From CAYGZA01 sp964354135 (lineage in GTDB: Bacteria > Planctomycetota > Planctomycetia > Pirellulales > Thermoguttaceae), in contig CAYGZA010000027.1 in the NCBI GenBank assembly GCA_964354135.1, positions 1 through 33,268 on the forward strand: a stretch of DNA of 33,268 bases, in the 5' to 3' direction. The notes under the pieces were generated by a model. That model saw only the letters and a list, made by a program, of their open reading frames with translations. It was not told where the DNA came from and did no database searches. Of this stretch, positions 1 through 8,006 are shown piece by piece. A program made the position numbers and the translations under genes. Within the stretch, counting starts at the first letter, position 1. Every line of letters begins with the position of its first letter.

Positions 1-32
1 CAGGAGCCTCGCCCTCCCGAAATTGCGCAACG
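1..32. repeat. REP-like palindromic repeat, partial copy cut by window edge
   Basis: The first bases (CAGGAGCCTCGCCCTCCCG and the AT-containing tail up to GCGCAACG) match the right half of the complete element at 21370-21481. The resemblance includes the outer tail GCGCAACG. Both copies end a few bases after the stop codon of a minus-strand gene (gspF here, flgL there). The hairpin may act as a 3' end structure or terminator; that is inference. Confidence 0.5.
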
Positions 33-36
33 TTTT

Positions 37-1248
37 CTAGCTGAAGCTGGCGCTCATATCGAAAATCGGCAGGAGCAGGGCCACCAGCACGAACAGGATC
101 ACGGTGCCCATGGTCAACAGCATCGCCGGCTCGATCAGGCGGACCATGACGTCCAACCGGCGGGCGATCTTGCGGTCCAGCCCGTCGGCAATGTGTACCA
201 GCACCTCGTCCAAATTGTTCGATTCCTCCGCGACCGTAATCATGGCCATAATCGGGCGAGGGATCAAGCCGCACTGGGCCAGCGGCCGCGACAGGGTATC
301 GCCCGAGGAAATGTTCTCGGCGGACGCGCGGATCGCCCGGCCGAGGACCCGGTTCCCCGCCGAATCGCTGCTGATTTCCAGGGCCTTTAGGAGCGGCACG
401 CCGTTGCGCAAGAGCGTTCCCAAGACGCGGCAGAAGCGGGAGACCGCGTAACTTAAGAAGATCGGCCCGGCCACGGGGATCTGGAGCCTGAGGCGGTCGG
501 TGATCATGCGGCCGCGGTCCGTCTTGACCGCGCGACGGAGCCAAAGCCCCAACGCCACCAGGGCACCCGCCAGGATGAGCCCGTACCGGCTGAGGAAGTG
601 GCTCAGCCCCAGCAGGACCACGGTGGCCGTCGGCAATCCGCCCCCCTGCTCTTCGAGCCGCTTGAACAGCTCGGCGAACTTGGGCACGAAAAAGACGATC
701 AGCACCACCGTCACGCAGAAGCCGGCGATCGCCAGGAACGTCGGGTAGGCCATCGCCCCGACGACCCGCCACTTCAGCTCCTCCTGGAGCTCGAGGAAAG
801 TCGCCGTGCGCTTGAGGGCATCCTCCAGGAAGGCCCCTTCACAGCCTGCGCGGACCATGCTCACGGTGATCTCCGGGAAGACCTTCGGATGCCGGGCGAA
901 GGCCTGGTCCAGAGGAGTGCCCTCGGCGACCGAGTCGCGGATGTCGTGGAACACCTCGCCCAACTCCTGCGGCGTGGCCTGCTCGGCGAGAATCTCGAGG
1001 GACTTCAAGAGCGGGACGCCGTTCTGGAGGAGGTCGGCCAATTGGGCCAGATTGGTGGCCACGGACTGGGGCTTGATCCGCCGCTGGAGCCGCCAGCGGG
1101 GCAAGCGTTCCTCGACCGGCTCGACGCGCAGCGGGAAGAGCGCCTTCTCCGCGAGCGCGTGCAGGGTCTCCCGCGCGCTGGCCGCCGTCATCCGGCCGGC
1201 CACGTCTTCGCCGGAAAGCGTGCGTGCTGTATAGCTGAACTGAGGCAT
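37..1248 (-). CDS. gspF: Type II secretion / type IV pilus inner-membrane platform protein (GspF/PilC family)
   Basis: This is the polytopic inner-membrane protein that couples the assembly ATPase to pseudopilus or pilus growth. The 403-aa length is normal for the family. It starts MPQFSYTARTLSGE, the usual GspF opening, and carries two T2SSF domains at about residues 65-190 and 270-390. Each has the LLxNGVPLLKxLEI motif, near residues 73-87 and 279-293. Hydrophobic segments lie near residues 165-190, 215-235 and 375-398. It begins 3 nt after the stop of the upstream ATPase gene, so the two are co-transcribed and probably translationally coupled. Sequence alone does not separate a T2SS from a type IVa pilus role, because the pseudopilin and secretin genes would lie beyond the left edge. 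Family assignment is secure; the exact system is not. Confidence 0.93.
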   Translation of the reverse strand: MPQFSYTARTLSGEDVAGRMTAASARETLHALAEKALFPLRVEPVEERLPRWRLQRRIKPQSVATNLAQLADLLQNGVPLLKSLEILAEQATPQELGEVFHDIRDSVAEGTPLDQAFARHPKVFPEITVSMVRAGCEGAFLEDALKRTATFLELQEELKWRVVGAMAYPTFLAIAGFCVTVVLIVFFVPKFAELFKRLEEQGGGLPTATVVLLGLSHFLSRYGLILAGALVALGLWLRRAVKTDRGRMITDRLRLQIPVAGPIFLSYAVSRFCRVLGTLLRNGVPLLKALEISSDSAGNRVLGRAIRASAENISSGDTLSRPLAQCGLIPRPIMAMITVAEESNNLDEVLVHIADGLDRKIARRLDVMVRLIEPAMLLTMGTVILFVLVALLLPIFDMSASFS

Positions 1249-1251
1249 GGC

Positions 1252-2955
1252 TCAATCGGCCTTGGAGACGCGGAGGACTTCCTCGACGGTCGTCTGTCCG
1301 CGCCGGACCTTGCGCCAGCCGTCTTCGCGGAGGGTGCGCATTCCCGCGTCGACGGCGGCCTGCCTGAGCACCTGAGAGGGCGTCCTCTCGCTGGCCAGGC
1401 GGCGGATCTCGTCGTTGGCCACCAAAAGCTCGAACAGGCCCACGCGGCCCTTGTATCCCGTCCCGCGGCAGTGGCGGCAGCCCGTGGCGCGGTAGAGCCG
1501 CTCGCCGCGGGCGAGGCATTCGTCGAAGGGGAAGTCGTCGGGGAGGTCTCCCCGCCGCGGGAGGTACGGGCGGCGGCACTCGCGGCACAAGGTGCGCACG
1601 AGCCGCTGGGCCATGACCCCTTCGATGGTGCTGGAGACGAGGAACGGCTCGACGCCGATATCGACCAGCCGCATGAAGGCGCCGGCGGCGTCGTTGGTGT
1701 GCAGCGTGCTGAAGACGAGGTGGCCGGTGAGCGAGGCCTGGATCGCGTTCTCCGCGGTTTCGAGGTCGCGGATTTCGCCCACCAGGACGACGTCCGGATC
1801 GTGGCGCAGGATGCTCCGCAGGCTGGAGGCAAAGGTCAGCCCGACCTTGGTGTGTACCTGGATCTGGTTGATCCCCTCCAACTGATATTCGATCGGGTCC
1901 TCGGTGGTGATGATCTTGATTTCCTCGCCCTTGATCTCGTTCAGCGCGCTGTAGAGCGTCGTGGTCTTGCCCGAGCCGGTTGGCCCGGTGACCAGGAAGA
2001 TCCCGTGCGGCAGTTGGATGAGCTTGTTGAACCGGGCGTAGACGTCCTCGTCCATGCCCACGCCCCGCAGGGAAAACTGCATGCGGTCCTTGTCGAGCAC
2101 GCGCATGACGACGCCTTCGCCGTGGAGCATGGGAATGATGGAGACGCGGATGTCGACCTCGCGGCCGGCGACCTTGAGCCTGATGCGGCCGTCCTGGGGC
2201 GTGCGCTTCTCGGCGATGTTCAACCGGGCCATGATCTTCAGGCGGCTGAGGATCGCCGCCTGGAAGCGGTTGATCTCCGGCGGCATGGGCTGATCCTGGA
2301 GCACGCCGTCGATGCGGTAGCGGATCTTCATGCCGGAAGCCTGGGACTCCACGTGGATGTCGCTGGCCCGGGCCTCCACCGCTTCCACGAGGATCTCATT
2401 GACCAGGCGGACCACGGAGGCCTGCTGCGCCATCTCCCCGGCCTCGGAGGAATCCCAGTCGATCTCCTCGAGCATCTCGACGTTGCCGGCGCGCTCCTCC
2501 TGCTGCGCCAAGAGGCCGTCGATGGTCTCCGAGCCGACGCCGAGGTGGGCCTTGATCAACCGCGCGACGTCGGCCGGGCCGGCCAGCACCGGCAGCACGC
2601 TCGCGCCCACCGCGGCGCTGATCGCATCCAGCGCGTGCAAATCCAAGGGATTGCCGATCGCCACCACCAGCGAGCCTTCTTCCGCGCGGAGCGGGAAAAC
2701 GTTGTAACGGTGAATCAACTTGACGGGGAACGTCTCCAGCAGCGAGAGGTCGATCGGCGTCGCGCTCAGGTCGACCAGCTCCAGCCCCATCGCCTCGCTC
2801 ACGGCGCGCAGGGCGTCCTCTTCCGTTTCCGTGGCGAAGCCCAGCTCCGCGGCCAGTTGGGTGAGATTCGCGGCGGGCTTCTGAGCCATCCGTGCCATCG
2901 CCGGCGGGCGCGAGCCGTGCGCCCCCTTCGTATAAAGGGTATCGGCGGTTGTCAT
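1252..2955 (-). CDS. gspE: Type II secretion / type IV pilus assembly ATPase (GspE/PilB family)
   Basis: This cytoplasmic hexameric ATPase powers pseudopilus or pilus assembly. It is 567 aa. An N-terminal T2SSE_N domain lies at about residues 35-150. The ATPase core shows Walker A GPTGSGKTTT, an Asp box ITTEDPIEY, Walker B DPDVVLVGEIRD and a His box FSTLHTNDA. Near the C-terminus are two CxxC pairs (CREC and CRHC), the zinc-binding tetracysteine motif of GspE/PilB. I place the start at the ATG at 2955, where AGGTGG lies 7 nt upstream and the protein begins MTTADTLY. An in-frame extension up to 3066 has no family resemblance. gspF follows after 3 nt. The gene is divergent from a secreted EF-hand protein, which could be a T2SS client, though that is only a guess. 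Confidence 0.94.
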   Translation of the reverse strand: MTTADTLYTKGAHGSRPPAMARMAQKPAANLTQLAAELGFATETEEDALRAVSEAMGLELVDLSATPIDLSLLETFPVKLIHRYNVFPLRAEEGSLVVAIGNPLDLHALDAISAAVGASVLPVLAGPADVARLIKAHLGVGSETIDGLLAQQEERAGNVEMLEEIDWDSSEAGEMAQQASVVRLVNEILVEAVEARASDIHVESQASGMKIRYRIDGVLQDQPMPPEINRFQAAILSRLKIMARLNIAEKRTPQDGRIRLKVAGREVDIRVSIIPMLHGEGVVMRVLDKDRMQFSLRGVGMDEDVYARFNKLIQLPHGIFLVTGPTGSGKTTTLYSALNEIKGEEIKIITTEDPIEYQLEGINQIQVHTKVGLTFASSLRSILRHDPDVVLVGEIRDLETAENAIQASLTGHLVFSTLHTNDAAGAFMRLVDIGVEPFLVSSTIEGVMAQRLVRTLCRECRRPYLPRRGDLPDDFPFDECLARGERLYRATGCRHCRGTGYKGRVGLFELLVANDEIRRLASERTPSQVLRQAAVDAGMRTLREDGWRKVRRGQTTVEEVLRVSKAD

Positions 2956-3477
2956 GACGCGTCCACCTGTGCTTGATACCGTCAGAGCCTGTCGATGGCC
3001 GTTCCGCCGGCGACAGGCGACGAACCATCTTTGCCGCTCCGGCGCCCGCGGCCCGGAAGCCGGCAAACAGCCGGAGCCTCACGCATGCCGCATATTCAAG
3101 GGCATCCAGCCGCAGACAGCAGAGTAAACATCCATGTTGCTTCCATTCTCGCTCAGGTACCGACGACCCGCGACATCCTCACGCAGGCAGGTAGGTTGTC
3201 AAAAGGCGGGGCGGCCAAGGGGTAAGGAGGGTTGACAGAAGGCCGCGGGGTCGTAGTAAACTATCATTCCAGTCCGTCTACGGGTACCGACTAGAGATTA
3301 TACTGAAACGGGCGCGCCGGTCAAGGGGCCTTTCCCTCCGGAAGGAGGATTTTTACTCCCGAATTGAGGGATTTGTCTTTCACCCTTGCGGCCCGCGTGG
3401 CATCCTGAAAATAGTTGTAGGCACACTGCCGGCTCGTTCCGCTGCACTCCGATCGCTGAGCAGACGGAGGATCCTTC
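2956..3477. other. Divergent intergenic region between gspE and the EF-hand gene
   Basis: No coding sequence is supported in these 522 bp. The stretch must hold the gspE promoter (minus) and the EF-hand promoter (plus). For the plus strand there is a perfect -35 hexamer (see 3232-3262). A short hairpin CCTCC-GGAA-GGAGG followed by ATTTTT lies at 3335-3354, between that promoter and the gene, and could be an attenuator or chance. No clear minus-strand promoter was recognised. Confidence 0.4.
3232..3262 (+). promoter_or_regulatory. Candidate sigma-70 promoter for the EF-hand gene
   Basis: A perfect TTGACA lies at 3232-3237. The best -10 candidates are TAAACT at 3257-3262 (spacer 19, long) and TAGTAA at 3254-3259 (spacer 16). 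The leader to the ATG at 3478 would be about 210 nt and contains a 5-bp hairpin followed by a T-run. This is weak evidence because the spacing is not ideal. Confidence 0.3.
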
Positions 3478-4329
3478 ATGTATCGCTTCGCACCGTACCG
3501 CCGCGCAGGGCTTGGCTCGCGAGCCGCTGCGAGAATCGCCCTGATGCTCGCCGGCTTCTTGTCATTGTTTCTGCCGGCTTCGACTCCGCCCCGGCCGGCC
3601 GCTGCTTTCGGCACGCAAAAGAAAGCCGACGCGCGAGAGCAACGCGGGCTTCCACCGCAGCGGGACGCCGCGCCGCCGCCCTCCAAGCGCGACGCGGACC
3701 CGCCGGCCAAGGTGCTCCGACTGGCCCAGCGCACGCTTCGCAGGTACGACCTGAACGCCAACGGCCGGCTCGAAGAGGCCGAGTGGCGGAAGATGCCGGG
3801 CGAGCCGCGCAAGATGGATACGAACGGAGACGGCGTGATCACGCTGGAGGAACTGACGCGGCGAATCGCGTCCTTTGGGCCGCGCCGAAGCGTAGAACCG
3901 GCCTATTCGGTCGCCGGCTCGCAGGCACTTTCTCCAGAAGAGAAGAATCAGGAGGCGGCAAAATCGGCCCGCGGGCTGCCGACCGAGGAGTTGGACGACG
4001 GCCCGGGAGTCTCTGCGGGAGGCGCCAAGCCGGCCGCCGGCGCGCGTCCCCCGGGCGACGATGCCGCCCCGAAAGAACCGCGGCGCGAGACGAAGTTTGC
4101 GATTCCGGCCAAACGGCTTCCCAAGGGGCTGCCCGACTGGTTTCTCCGCCGGGATCTCGACGGCGACGGCCAAATCACCGTGGCGGAGTTCGCCCCGAAT
4201 CCGACCCCGGCGGACCTCGACGAGTTCGCTCGCTACGACGCGAACCGTGATGGGGTGATAACCCCAAGCGAATGCCTGCGGGGACTGAAGGGGTCGAAGA
4301 CGGCGCCCAAGAAGCCCCCACCTCGGTGA
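3478..4329 (+). CDS. Secreted protein with four EF-hand calcium-binding loops
   Basis: This is a predicted exported calcium-binding protein of 283 aa; its function is unknown. An N-terminal signal peptide has a basic start, a hydrophobic core ALMLAGFLSLFLP near residue 22, and likely cleavage after PAAA. Four EF-hand loops are visible: DLNANGRLEEAE (from residue 91), DTNGDGVITLEE (114), DLDGDGQITVAE (226) and DANRDGVITPSE (254). They form two pairs separated by a low-complexity Pro/Ala/Gly-rich linker of about 90 residues, which is probably disordered. The start ATG has GGAGG 7 nt upstream. Secreted EF-hand proteins are numerous in planctomycetes. It is divergent from gspE and convergent with the kinase gene downstream. 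Confidence 0.88.
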   Translation: MYRFAPYRRAGLGSRAAARIALMLAGFLSLFLPASTPPRPAAAFGTQKKADAREQRGLPPQRDAAPPPSKRDADPPAKVLRLAQRTLRRYDLNANGRLEEAEWRKMPGEPRKMDTNGDGVITLEELTRRIASFGPRRSVEPAYSVAGSQALSPEEKNQEAAKSARGLPTEELDDGPGVSAGGAKPAAGARPPGDDAAPKEPRRETKFAIPAKRLPKGLPDWFLRRDLDGDGQITVAEFAPNPTPADLDEFARYDANRDGVITPSECLRGLKGSKTAPKKPPPR

Positions 4330-4372
4330 GCACATTGACGCCGCGAGAAGCCGAACTCTAGCGAAGGCGCGC

Positions 4373-4412
4373 AAGGGAAGAGAGGAGGGGGAAGGAGGGA
4401 AGAGAGGGGGAA
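4373..4412 (+). repeat. 40-nt uninterrupted purine tract in a convergent intergenic region
   Basis: From 4373 to 4412 every plus-strand base is A or G. The tract lies between the convergent 3' ends of the EF-hand gene (4329) and the GHMP kinase gene (4551). The rest of the 221-bp gap shows no gene. It might influence termination or form unusual DNA structure, but nothing here proves a function. Confidence 0.45.
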
Positions 4413-4550
4413 CGGAGACTGTGGCACGGATATCGGGGGGCGGCTTCGGCCGCAGTCACTTGCCGGCGCGCCCTTCAAACTCACTGGAACCGGCGGCGTT
4501 TGGGCTTCGATGGACTGGATTGTTCGCCAGCCATAAGGGCGGCCCCGATC

Positions 4551-5573
4551 CTAATTCTCATCCCCCGTTTCGATCTGCGGACGGATGACGCGGCATTGGA
4601 TCGGCTCCAGCGCCGCTTGGAGCCGGCGGAACGTCGCCTCGTCGGAATAGGTGCCGATGATCGCCCCGCCCGAGCCGCTGAAGGATGCGCTTGCGCCCAC
4701 CTCGCGGGCGCGCTCGACCATCGCCACATGCTCCGCGGGCAAGCGGCAAATCGAGCGCCGCACCTCGAAGTTGGCGTCGATCAGCTCTCCGAGCCGCTTT
4801 GCGTCGCGCGAAAGGATCGCCTCGCGGGCCTCGACGGTCAGCTCGGCCAGCCGGGTCATCGCGGCCAGGACCGCCGGCTCCCCCTGCCGATAGCGGGCGC
4901 GGAGGTTGTTGTGGATCACCTCGGTCGGCTCGCTGACCTGGGTGTTGTAGGCCAGGTACAGCGGGGGCAGAAGGCCGGCGTCGAGCGGCTCGTACACGCC
5001 GCACCACAGCCCGCACAGCTCCTCCATCCGCTCGCTGGAGAAATCCATGGAGACGAGCCCCTCGTAGACCTGGATCACGCGGTCTTGGAGCCCGGCGGCG
5101 ATGCCGAGTTCCTCCGTCTCCACGGAGAGGACCAACGAGGGCTGGACCCGCTTGGGGATCGCGACCCCGTAGAACTCCATCAGGCATCGGAGGGTGGCGA
5201 CGATGATCGCGCTGGAGCCGGCCAGCCCGACCTGCCGCGGGATGTCGCTCTGGTAGCGGACGGAGAAGTTCCGCCGGTGGAGCGGGTGGCCCTGCCGGGA
5301 ACAGAATTCGACGAACTTCTTGATCGTGGCCTTGACCAGCCGGACCCCGCCGTAGTAGCCGTGCAGGCGAACGTCCTGGACCAGCTCGTGGACGGAGCGG
5401 AACCGGCTCTGGTCCTCCTGGCTCCAGACGATCTCGACGCGATCCCATTCGTAGAGCGTCACTTCGGCGGCGAAGCTGCGGACGATCAGGGAGATCGTGC
5501 GGCCGTGATAGCCGTCGGACGGATTTCCCACCAGCCCCGCGCGGGCGTGGGCCCGCTTGCGAATCAGGCGCAT
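4551..5573 (-). CDS. GHMP kinase resembling plant glucuronokinase
   Basis: This is a predicted sugar-1-kinase of 340 aa. It contains the GHMP ATP-binding motif GLAGSSA (residues 116-122) and the C-terminal motif GSGGAII near residue 300. From memory of Arabidopsis glucuronokinase, whole segments agree: GLVGNPSDGYHGRTIS (residues 13-28), YYGGVRL, NFSVRYQSDIPRQVGLAGSS, ELGIAAGLQDRVIQVYEGL and LLPPLYLAY. That enzyme makes glucuronate-1-phosphate. The gene starts 9 nt after the stop of a GalU-type uridylyltransferase with GAGGG upstream of ATG, so the pair could phosphorylate a sugar and activate it to a UDP-sugar. Substrate assignment is inference; GHMP kinases for galactose, mannoheptose or mevalonate are alternatives, but the substrate-side motif favours glucuronate. 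Confidence 0.8.
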   Translation of the reverse strand: MRLIRKRAHARAGLVGNPSDGYHGRTISLIVRSFAAEVTLYEWDRVEIVWSQEDQSRFRSVHELVQDVRLHGYYGGVRLVKATIKKFVEFCSRQGHPLHRRNFSVRYQSDIPRQVGLAGSSAIIVATLRCLMEFYGVAIPKRVQPSLVLSVETEELGIAAGLQDRVIQVYEGLVSMDFSSERMEELCGLWCGVYEPLDAGLLPPLYLAYNTQVSEPTEVIHNNLRARYRQGEPAVLAAMTRLAELTVEAREAILSRDAKRLGELIDANFEVRRSICRLPAEHVAMVERAREVGASASFSGSGGAIIGTYSDEATFRRLQAALEPIQCRVIRPQIETGDEN

Positions 5574-5582
5574 GGCTGACCC

Positions 5583-6470
5583 TCACCGGACACTGATGAG
5601 CCGGGCGACCTGGCCCCGCAGTGCGGGCCCGTACACCGGGTCCGCCAGGGCGAATTCGAGGAATGCCTGAAAATAGCTATCGAAGTTCCCGATGTCGAAG
5701 CGTTTCTCGCCGCCGGCCAGGCAGACCCCCAACACCTTGCCGCCTTCGCGGATCAAGAGGCGGATCGCGTCGGTCAACTGGATCTCGCCCCCTTTACCAG
5801 GCTCGGTCCTGACGAGGCAGTCGAAAATCGCGGGGCTGAAGACGTAGCGGGCCGCCACCGCCAGGTTGCTGGGGGCCTCGGAGACCTCGGGCTTCTCGAT
5901 CAAGTCGTCGAGGTAGAAGACCCCGTTGGCGGCCCCTCGCGGCTTGGCGATCCCGTATTGCACGACGTCCTCGCGCGGCACCTCCTCGAACGCAATCACC
6001 GCGTCCGCGCCGACGATCTTGAACTGTTCCACCATGGTCCGGACGACTTGGGACTGGGCGTTCAACCCGATGATTGAATCGCCTAGTGCCACCGCAAAAG
6101 GCTGCCGGCCGACGACCGGCCGGGCACAAAGCACCGCGTGTCCCAAGCCGAGCTGCTGCCGCTGCCGAGTATAGAAGTACTCCAGGTCCTCCCGCTCGAA
6201 GGCCAACTCCCCCAGCAATTCCTCCCTGCCGGTCTCACGGAGGTGGTCGACCAGCTCGGCGTCGATGTCGAAGTGGTTTTCAATGGCCGTCTTGCCCGGG
6301 CCGGTGACGAACAAGAGGCGTCCGATCCCGCAGCGGGCCAGCTCTTCGACCACGTACTGAACCACCGGCTTCCGGCCGACGGGGAGCATCTCCTTGGGCT
6401 GACTCTTGGTGAGGGGCAAGAGGCGGGTGCCCCGCCCGGCCACGGGAACCACAGCAATGTCGATTGGCAT
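5583..6470 (-). CDS. galU: UTP-sugar-1-phosphate uridylyltransferase (GalU family)
   Basis: This is a cytoplasmic nucleotidyltransferase of 295 aa, expected to make UDP-glucose or a related UDP-sugar plus pyrophosphate. The N-terminal signature VAGRGTRLLPLTKSQPKEML (from residue 9) is the GalU version of the GxGTR nucleotide-binding loop, followed by KPVVQYVVEE. Downstream are the typical GLGHAVLCARP, DDLIEKP and GGEIQLTDAI segments. I place the start at the ATG at 6470, where the protein begins MPIDIAVVPVAG; an extension upstream has no family resemblance. There is no good Shine-Dalgarno site, and the 5' region holds a TTGACA (6501-6506) with a TATACC only 4 nt before the ATG, so the transcript may be nearly leaderless. 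The gene is upstream of, and probably co-transcribed with, the glucuronokinase-like gene. Confidence 0.9.
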   Translation of the reverse strand: MPIDIAVVPVAGRGTRLLPLTKSQPKEMLPVGRKPVVQYVVEELARCGIGRLLFVTGPGKTAIENHFDIDAELVDHLRETGREELLGELAFEREDLEYFYTRQRQQLGLGHAVLCARPVVGRQPFAVALGDSIIGLNAQSQVVRTMVEQFKIVGADAVIAFEEVPREDVVQYGIAKPRGAANGVFYLDDLIEKPEVSEAPSNLAVAARYVFSPAIFDCLVRTEPGKGGEIQLTDAIRLLIREGGKVLGVCLAGGEKRFDIGNFDSYFQAFLEFALADPVYGPALRGQVARLISVR

Positions 6471-6815
6471 GGAGGTATAGATCCGGCTTCCAGGGTTCGA
6501 TGTCAATCGGACCCGTCTGACAATGTTACCGCCTGGCTCCACAGTTTGGACGCGTGCGCCGGGCCCCGGGGATTCCTGACTTTCGAAGGGTCAGGATGGT
6601 CGCCACCACGGCCCCAAGTTAGCGGAAAAGGAGCCCTCTCACAAGGGAAGAAGCCCTCGTCGGACAATGGCAACGACGAGCCTTCTCAAACACGCCGGCA
6701 GAGGTAGACTTGTAGACTGTTGTGTTGCTCGGGATGCTGCTAGGATACCGGCCTCATCAGCGGACCCGCCGGGCGCCCCGCAGGAAGCATCTCACGAAGA
6801 GGACCAGGATCGCTC
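6471..6815. other. Divergent intergenic region between galU and the NusG-like gene
   Basis: These 345 bp contain no supported gene. On the minus strand a TTGACA at 6501-6506 faces galU. On the plus strand a TAGGAT near 6740 could be a -10 for the NusG-like gene, with TTGTGT about 15 nt before it; both are weak. No riboswitch or RNA gene was recognised. Confidence 0.35.
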
Positions 6816-7382
6816 ATGCCTATTCTTCCGCCTGAACCGGACATTTTTCCCGAGGGATTGCTGGGGGACGAGCATCCTGCGGCAGACCCGGCGCGGCAGT
6901 GGTGGGCCCTATATACCCTTCCAAGGAGGGAGAAGGAGCTGATGCGGCGGCTGCGGACGATGGAGATTCCCCACTATGGGCCGCTAGTGAAACGGAGGTT
7001 CAGATCCCCCAACGGACGGGCCAGGACATCGTACGTTCCCCTCTTTGCCAGCTACGTGTTCCTCTGTGGGGACGAGGTTGCCCGCTACCAATCGCTGACG
7101 ACCAACTGTGTTTCCCGCTGTCTGGTGGTTGACGACACACCGGAATTGGAACACGATCTGCGGCAGATCCGTCGCCTCATCCAGAGCGAGACCCCTTTGA
7201 CTCCCGAGGCCCGCATCCAGCCGGGGACGCGGGTCCGCATCCGCAGCGGCTCCCTGGCGGGAATGGAGGGCATGGTGATCAAGCGGCGTGGCATGGACCG
7301 GCTGTTGATTGTGGTGAAATTCCTCCAGCAGGGGGCATCGATCCAGATCGAGGATTTCCAGGTGGAGTCCCTGGACGGTTGA
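6816..7382 (+). CDS. Specialised NusG/RfaH-like transcription (anti)termination factor
   Basis: This is a NusG paralogue of 188 aa that is expected to ride on RNA polymerase. An NGN domain spans about residues 28-110 (WALYTLPRREKELMRRL, then VPLFASYVFLCGD). A C-terminal KOW domain lies at about 135-187 (IQPGTRVRIRSGSLAGMEG). The N-terminal 25 residues are acidic and Pro-rich. The housekeeping nusG normally sits beside ribosomal protein genes, which is not the case here, so this is more likely a specialised paralogue of the RfaH/UpxY kind. Those paralogues often control polysaccharide operons. The divergent galU and sugar-kinase genes fit such a link, but the target is not shown. The ATG is preceded by AGGA 8 nt upstream. 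Confidence 0.85.
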   Translation: MPILPPEPDIFPEGLLGDEHPAADPARQWWALYTLPRREKELMRRLRTMEIPHYGPLVKRRFRSPNGRARTSYVPLFASYVFLCGDEVARYQSLTTNCVSRCLVVDDTPELEHDLRQIRRLIQSETPLTPEARIQPGTRVRIRSGSLAGMEGMVIKRRGMDRLLIVVKFLQQGASIQIEDFQVESLDG

Positions 7383-7451
7383 TACGGCTGCATTGGGCCT
7401 CGGGCTGTCGCCTCCGGACGGGCAGGCGCAGTGGCTCCTTGGGCGAATTCC

Positions 7452-8006
7452 ATGTTTCGGCTCGTGACCCCCGATCTCCGGATAGAGAGTGTCCTGGAAT
7501 TGGACGTGGAGCGTCTACGCGGGGCGGGCTTGGGTGCCCTGCTCCTGGACGTGGACGGGACGTTGAAGAACTACCGCTCCGATCGTCCGGCCCCCAAGGT
7601 GGCGGCGTGGTTGGACGGCCTCCGTACGGCGGGCATCGGGCTGTGCCTTGTGTCCAACGGCCGCAGCCGGCGGATCGGCCGACTTGCGGAGGGGCTTGGG
7701 CTGCCCTTCGTCTGCCAGGCCTGCAAGCCGCTTCCCTTCGCATGCCACGCGGCAATCCGTAGGTTGGGCTTCGCCGCCCGGCGCACGGCCGTTGTGGGCG
7801 ACCAGTTGTTTGCCGACGTGATGGCCGCGCGGCTCGCCGGCCTGGCGAGCATCCTGGTGCGGCCGATTCATCCCGAGGAGGAGCCTTGGTTCACCCGCCT
7901 CAAGCGCCCGTTGGAGCGGTTCTTCCTGAGGCCGACTAGACCCGGCCGACGTGACTTGGGGGAAGACCTCAGGGGGCACGTTGCAGCTTCGCGATCACCA
8001 TCTTGA
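7452..8006 (+). CDS. YqeG-family HAD phosphatase (HAD subfamily IIIA)
   Basis: This is a small HAD-superfamily hydrolase of 184 aa. Motif I is LLDVDGTL (nucleophile Asp near residue 29), motif II is VSNG, motif III Lys lies in ACKPLP, and motif IV is VGDQLFADVMAA. This pattern and size match the YqeG family, whose natural substrate is not firmly established. I chose the ATG at 7452 because the protein then begins MFRLVTPDLRIESV, as in the family; an in-frame alternative lies at 7431. It follows the NusG-like gene by 69 bp and may share its transcript. Its last 38 nt overlap the HEAT fragment on the opposite strand. Confidence 0.83.
   Translation: MFRLVTPDLRIESVLELDVERLRGAGLGALLLDVDGTLKNYRSDRPAPKVAAWLDGLRTAGIGLCLVSNGRSRRIGRLAEGLGLPFVCQACKPLPFACHAAIRRLGFAARRTAVVGDQLFADVMAARLAGLASILVRPIHPEEEPWFTRLKRPLERFFLRPTRPGRRDLGEDLRGHVAASRSPS

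Noticed and set aside
598..2976. Very long plus-strand open frame antisense to gspF/gspE; similar long frames at 15184-17298 and 23877-26159
   Set aside because: Their translations are rich in Arg, Gly, Asp and His without any family motif, and they lie exactly antisense to genes with clear homologies. This is the usual shadow effect of high-GC codon use.
2956..3066. N-terminal extension of GspE to 3066
   Set aside because: The extra 37 codons have no family resemblance, and the internal ATG at 2955 has a good AGGTGG ribosome binding site.
3335..3354. CCTCC-GGAA-GGAGG hairpin with T-run as a terminator
   Set aside because: The stem is only 5 bp and it lies upstream of, not after, a plus-strand gene; mentioned only within the intergenic entry.
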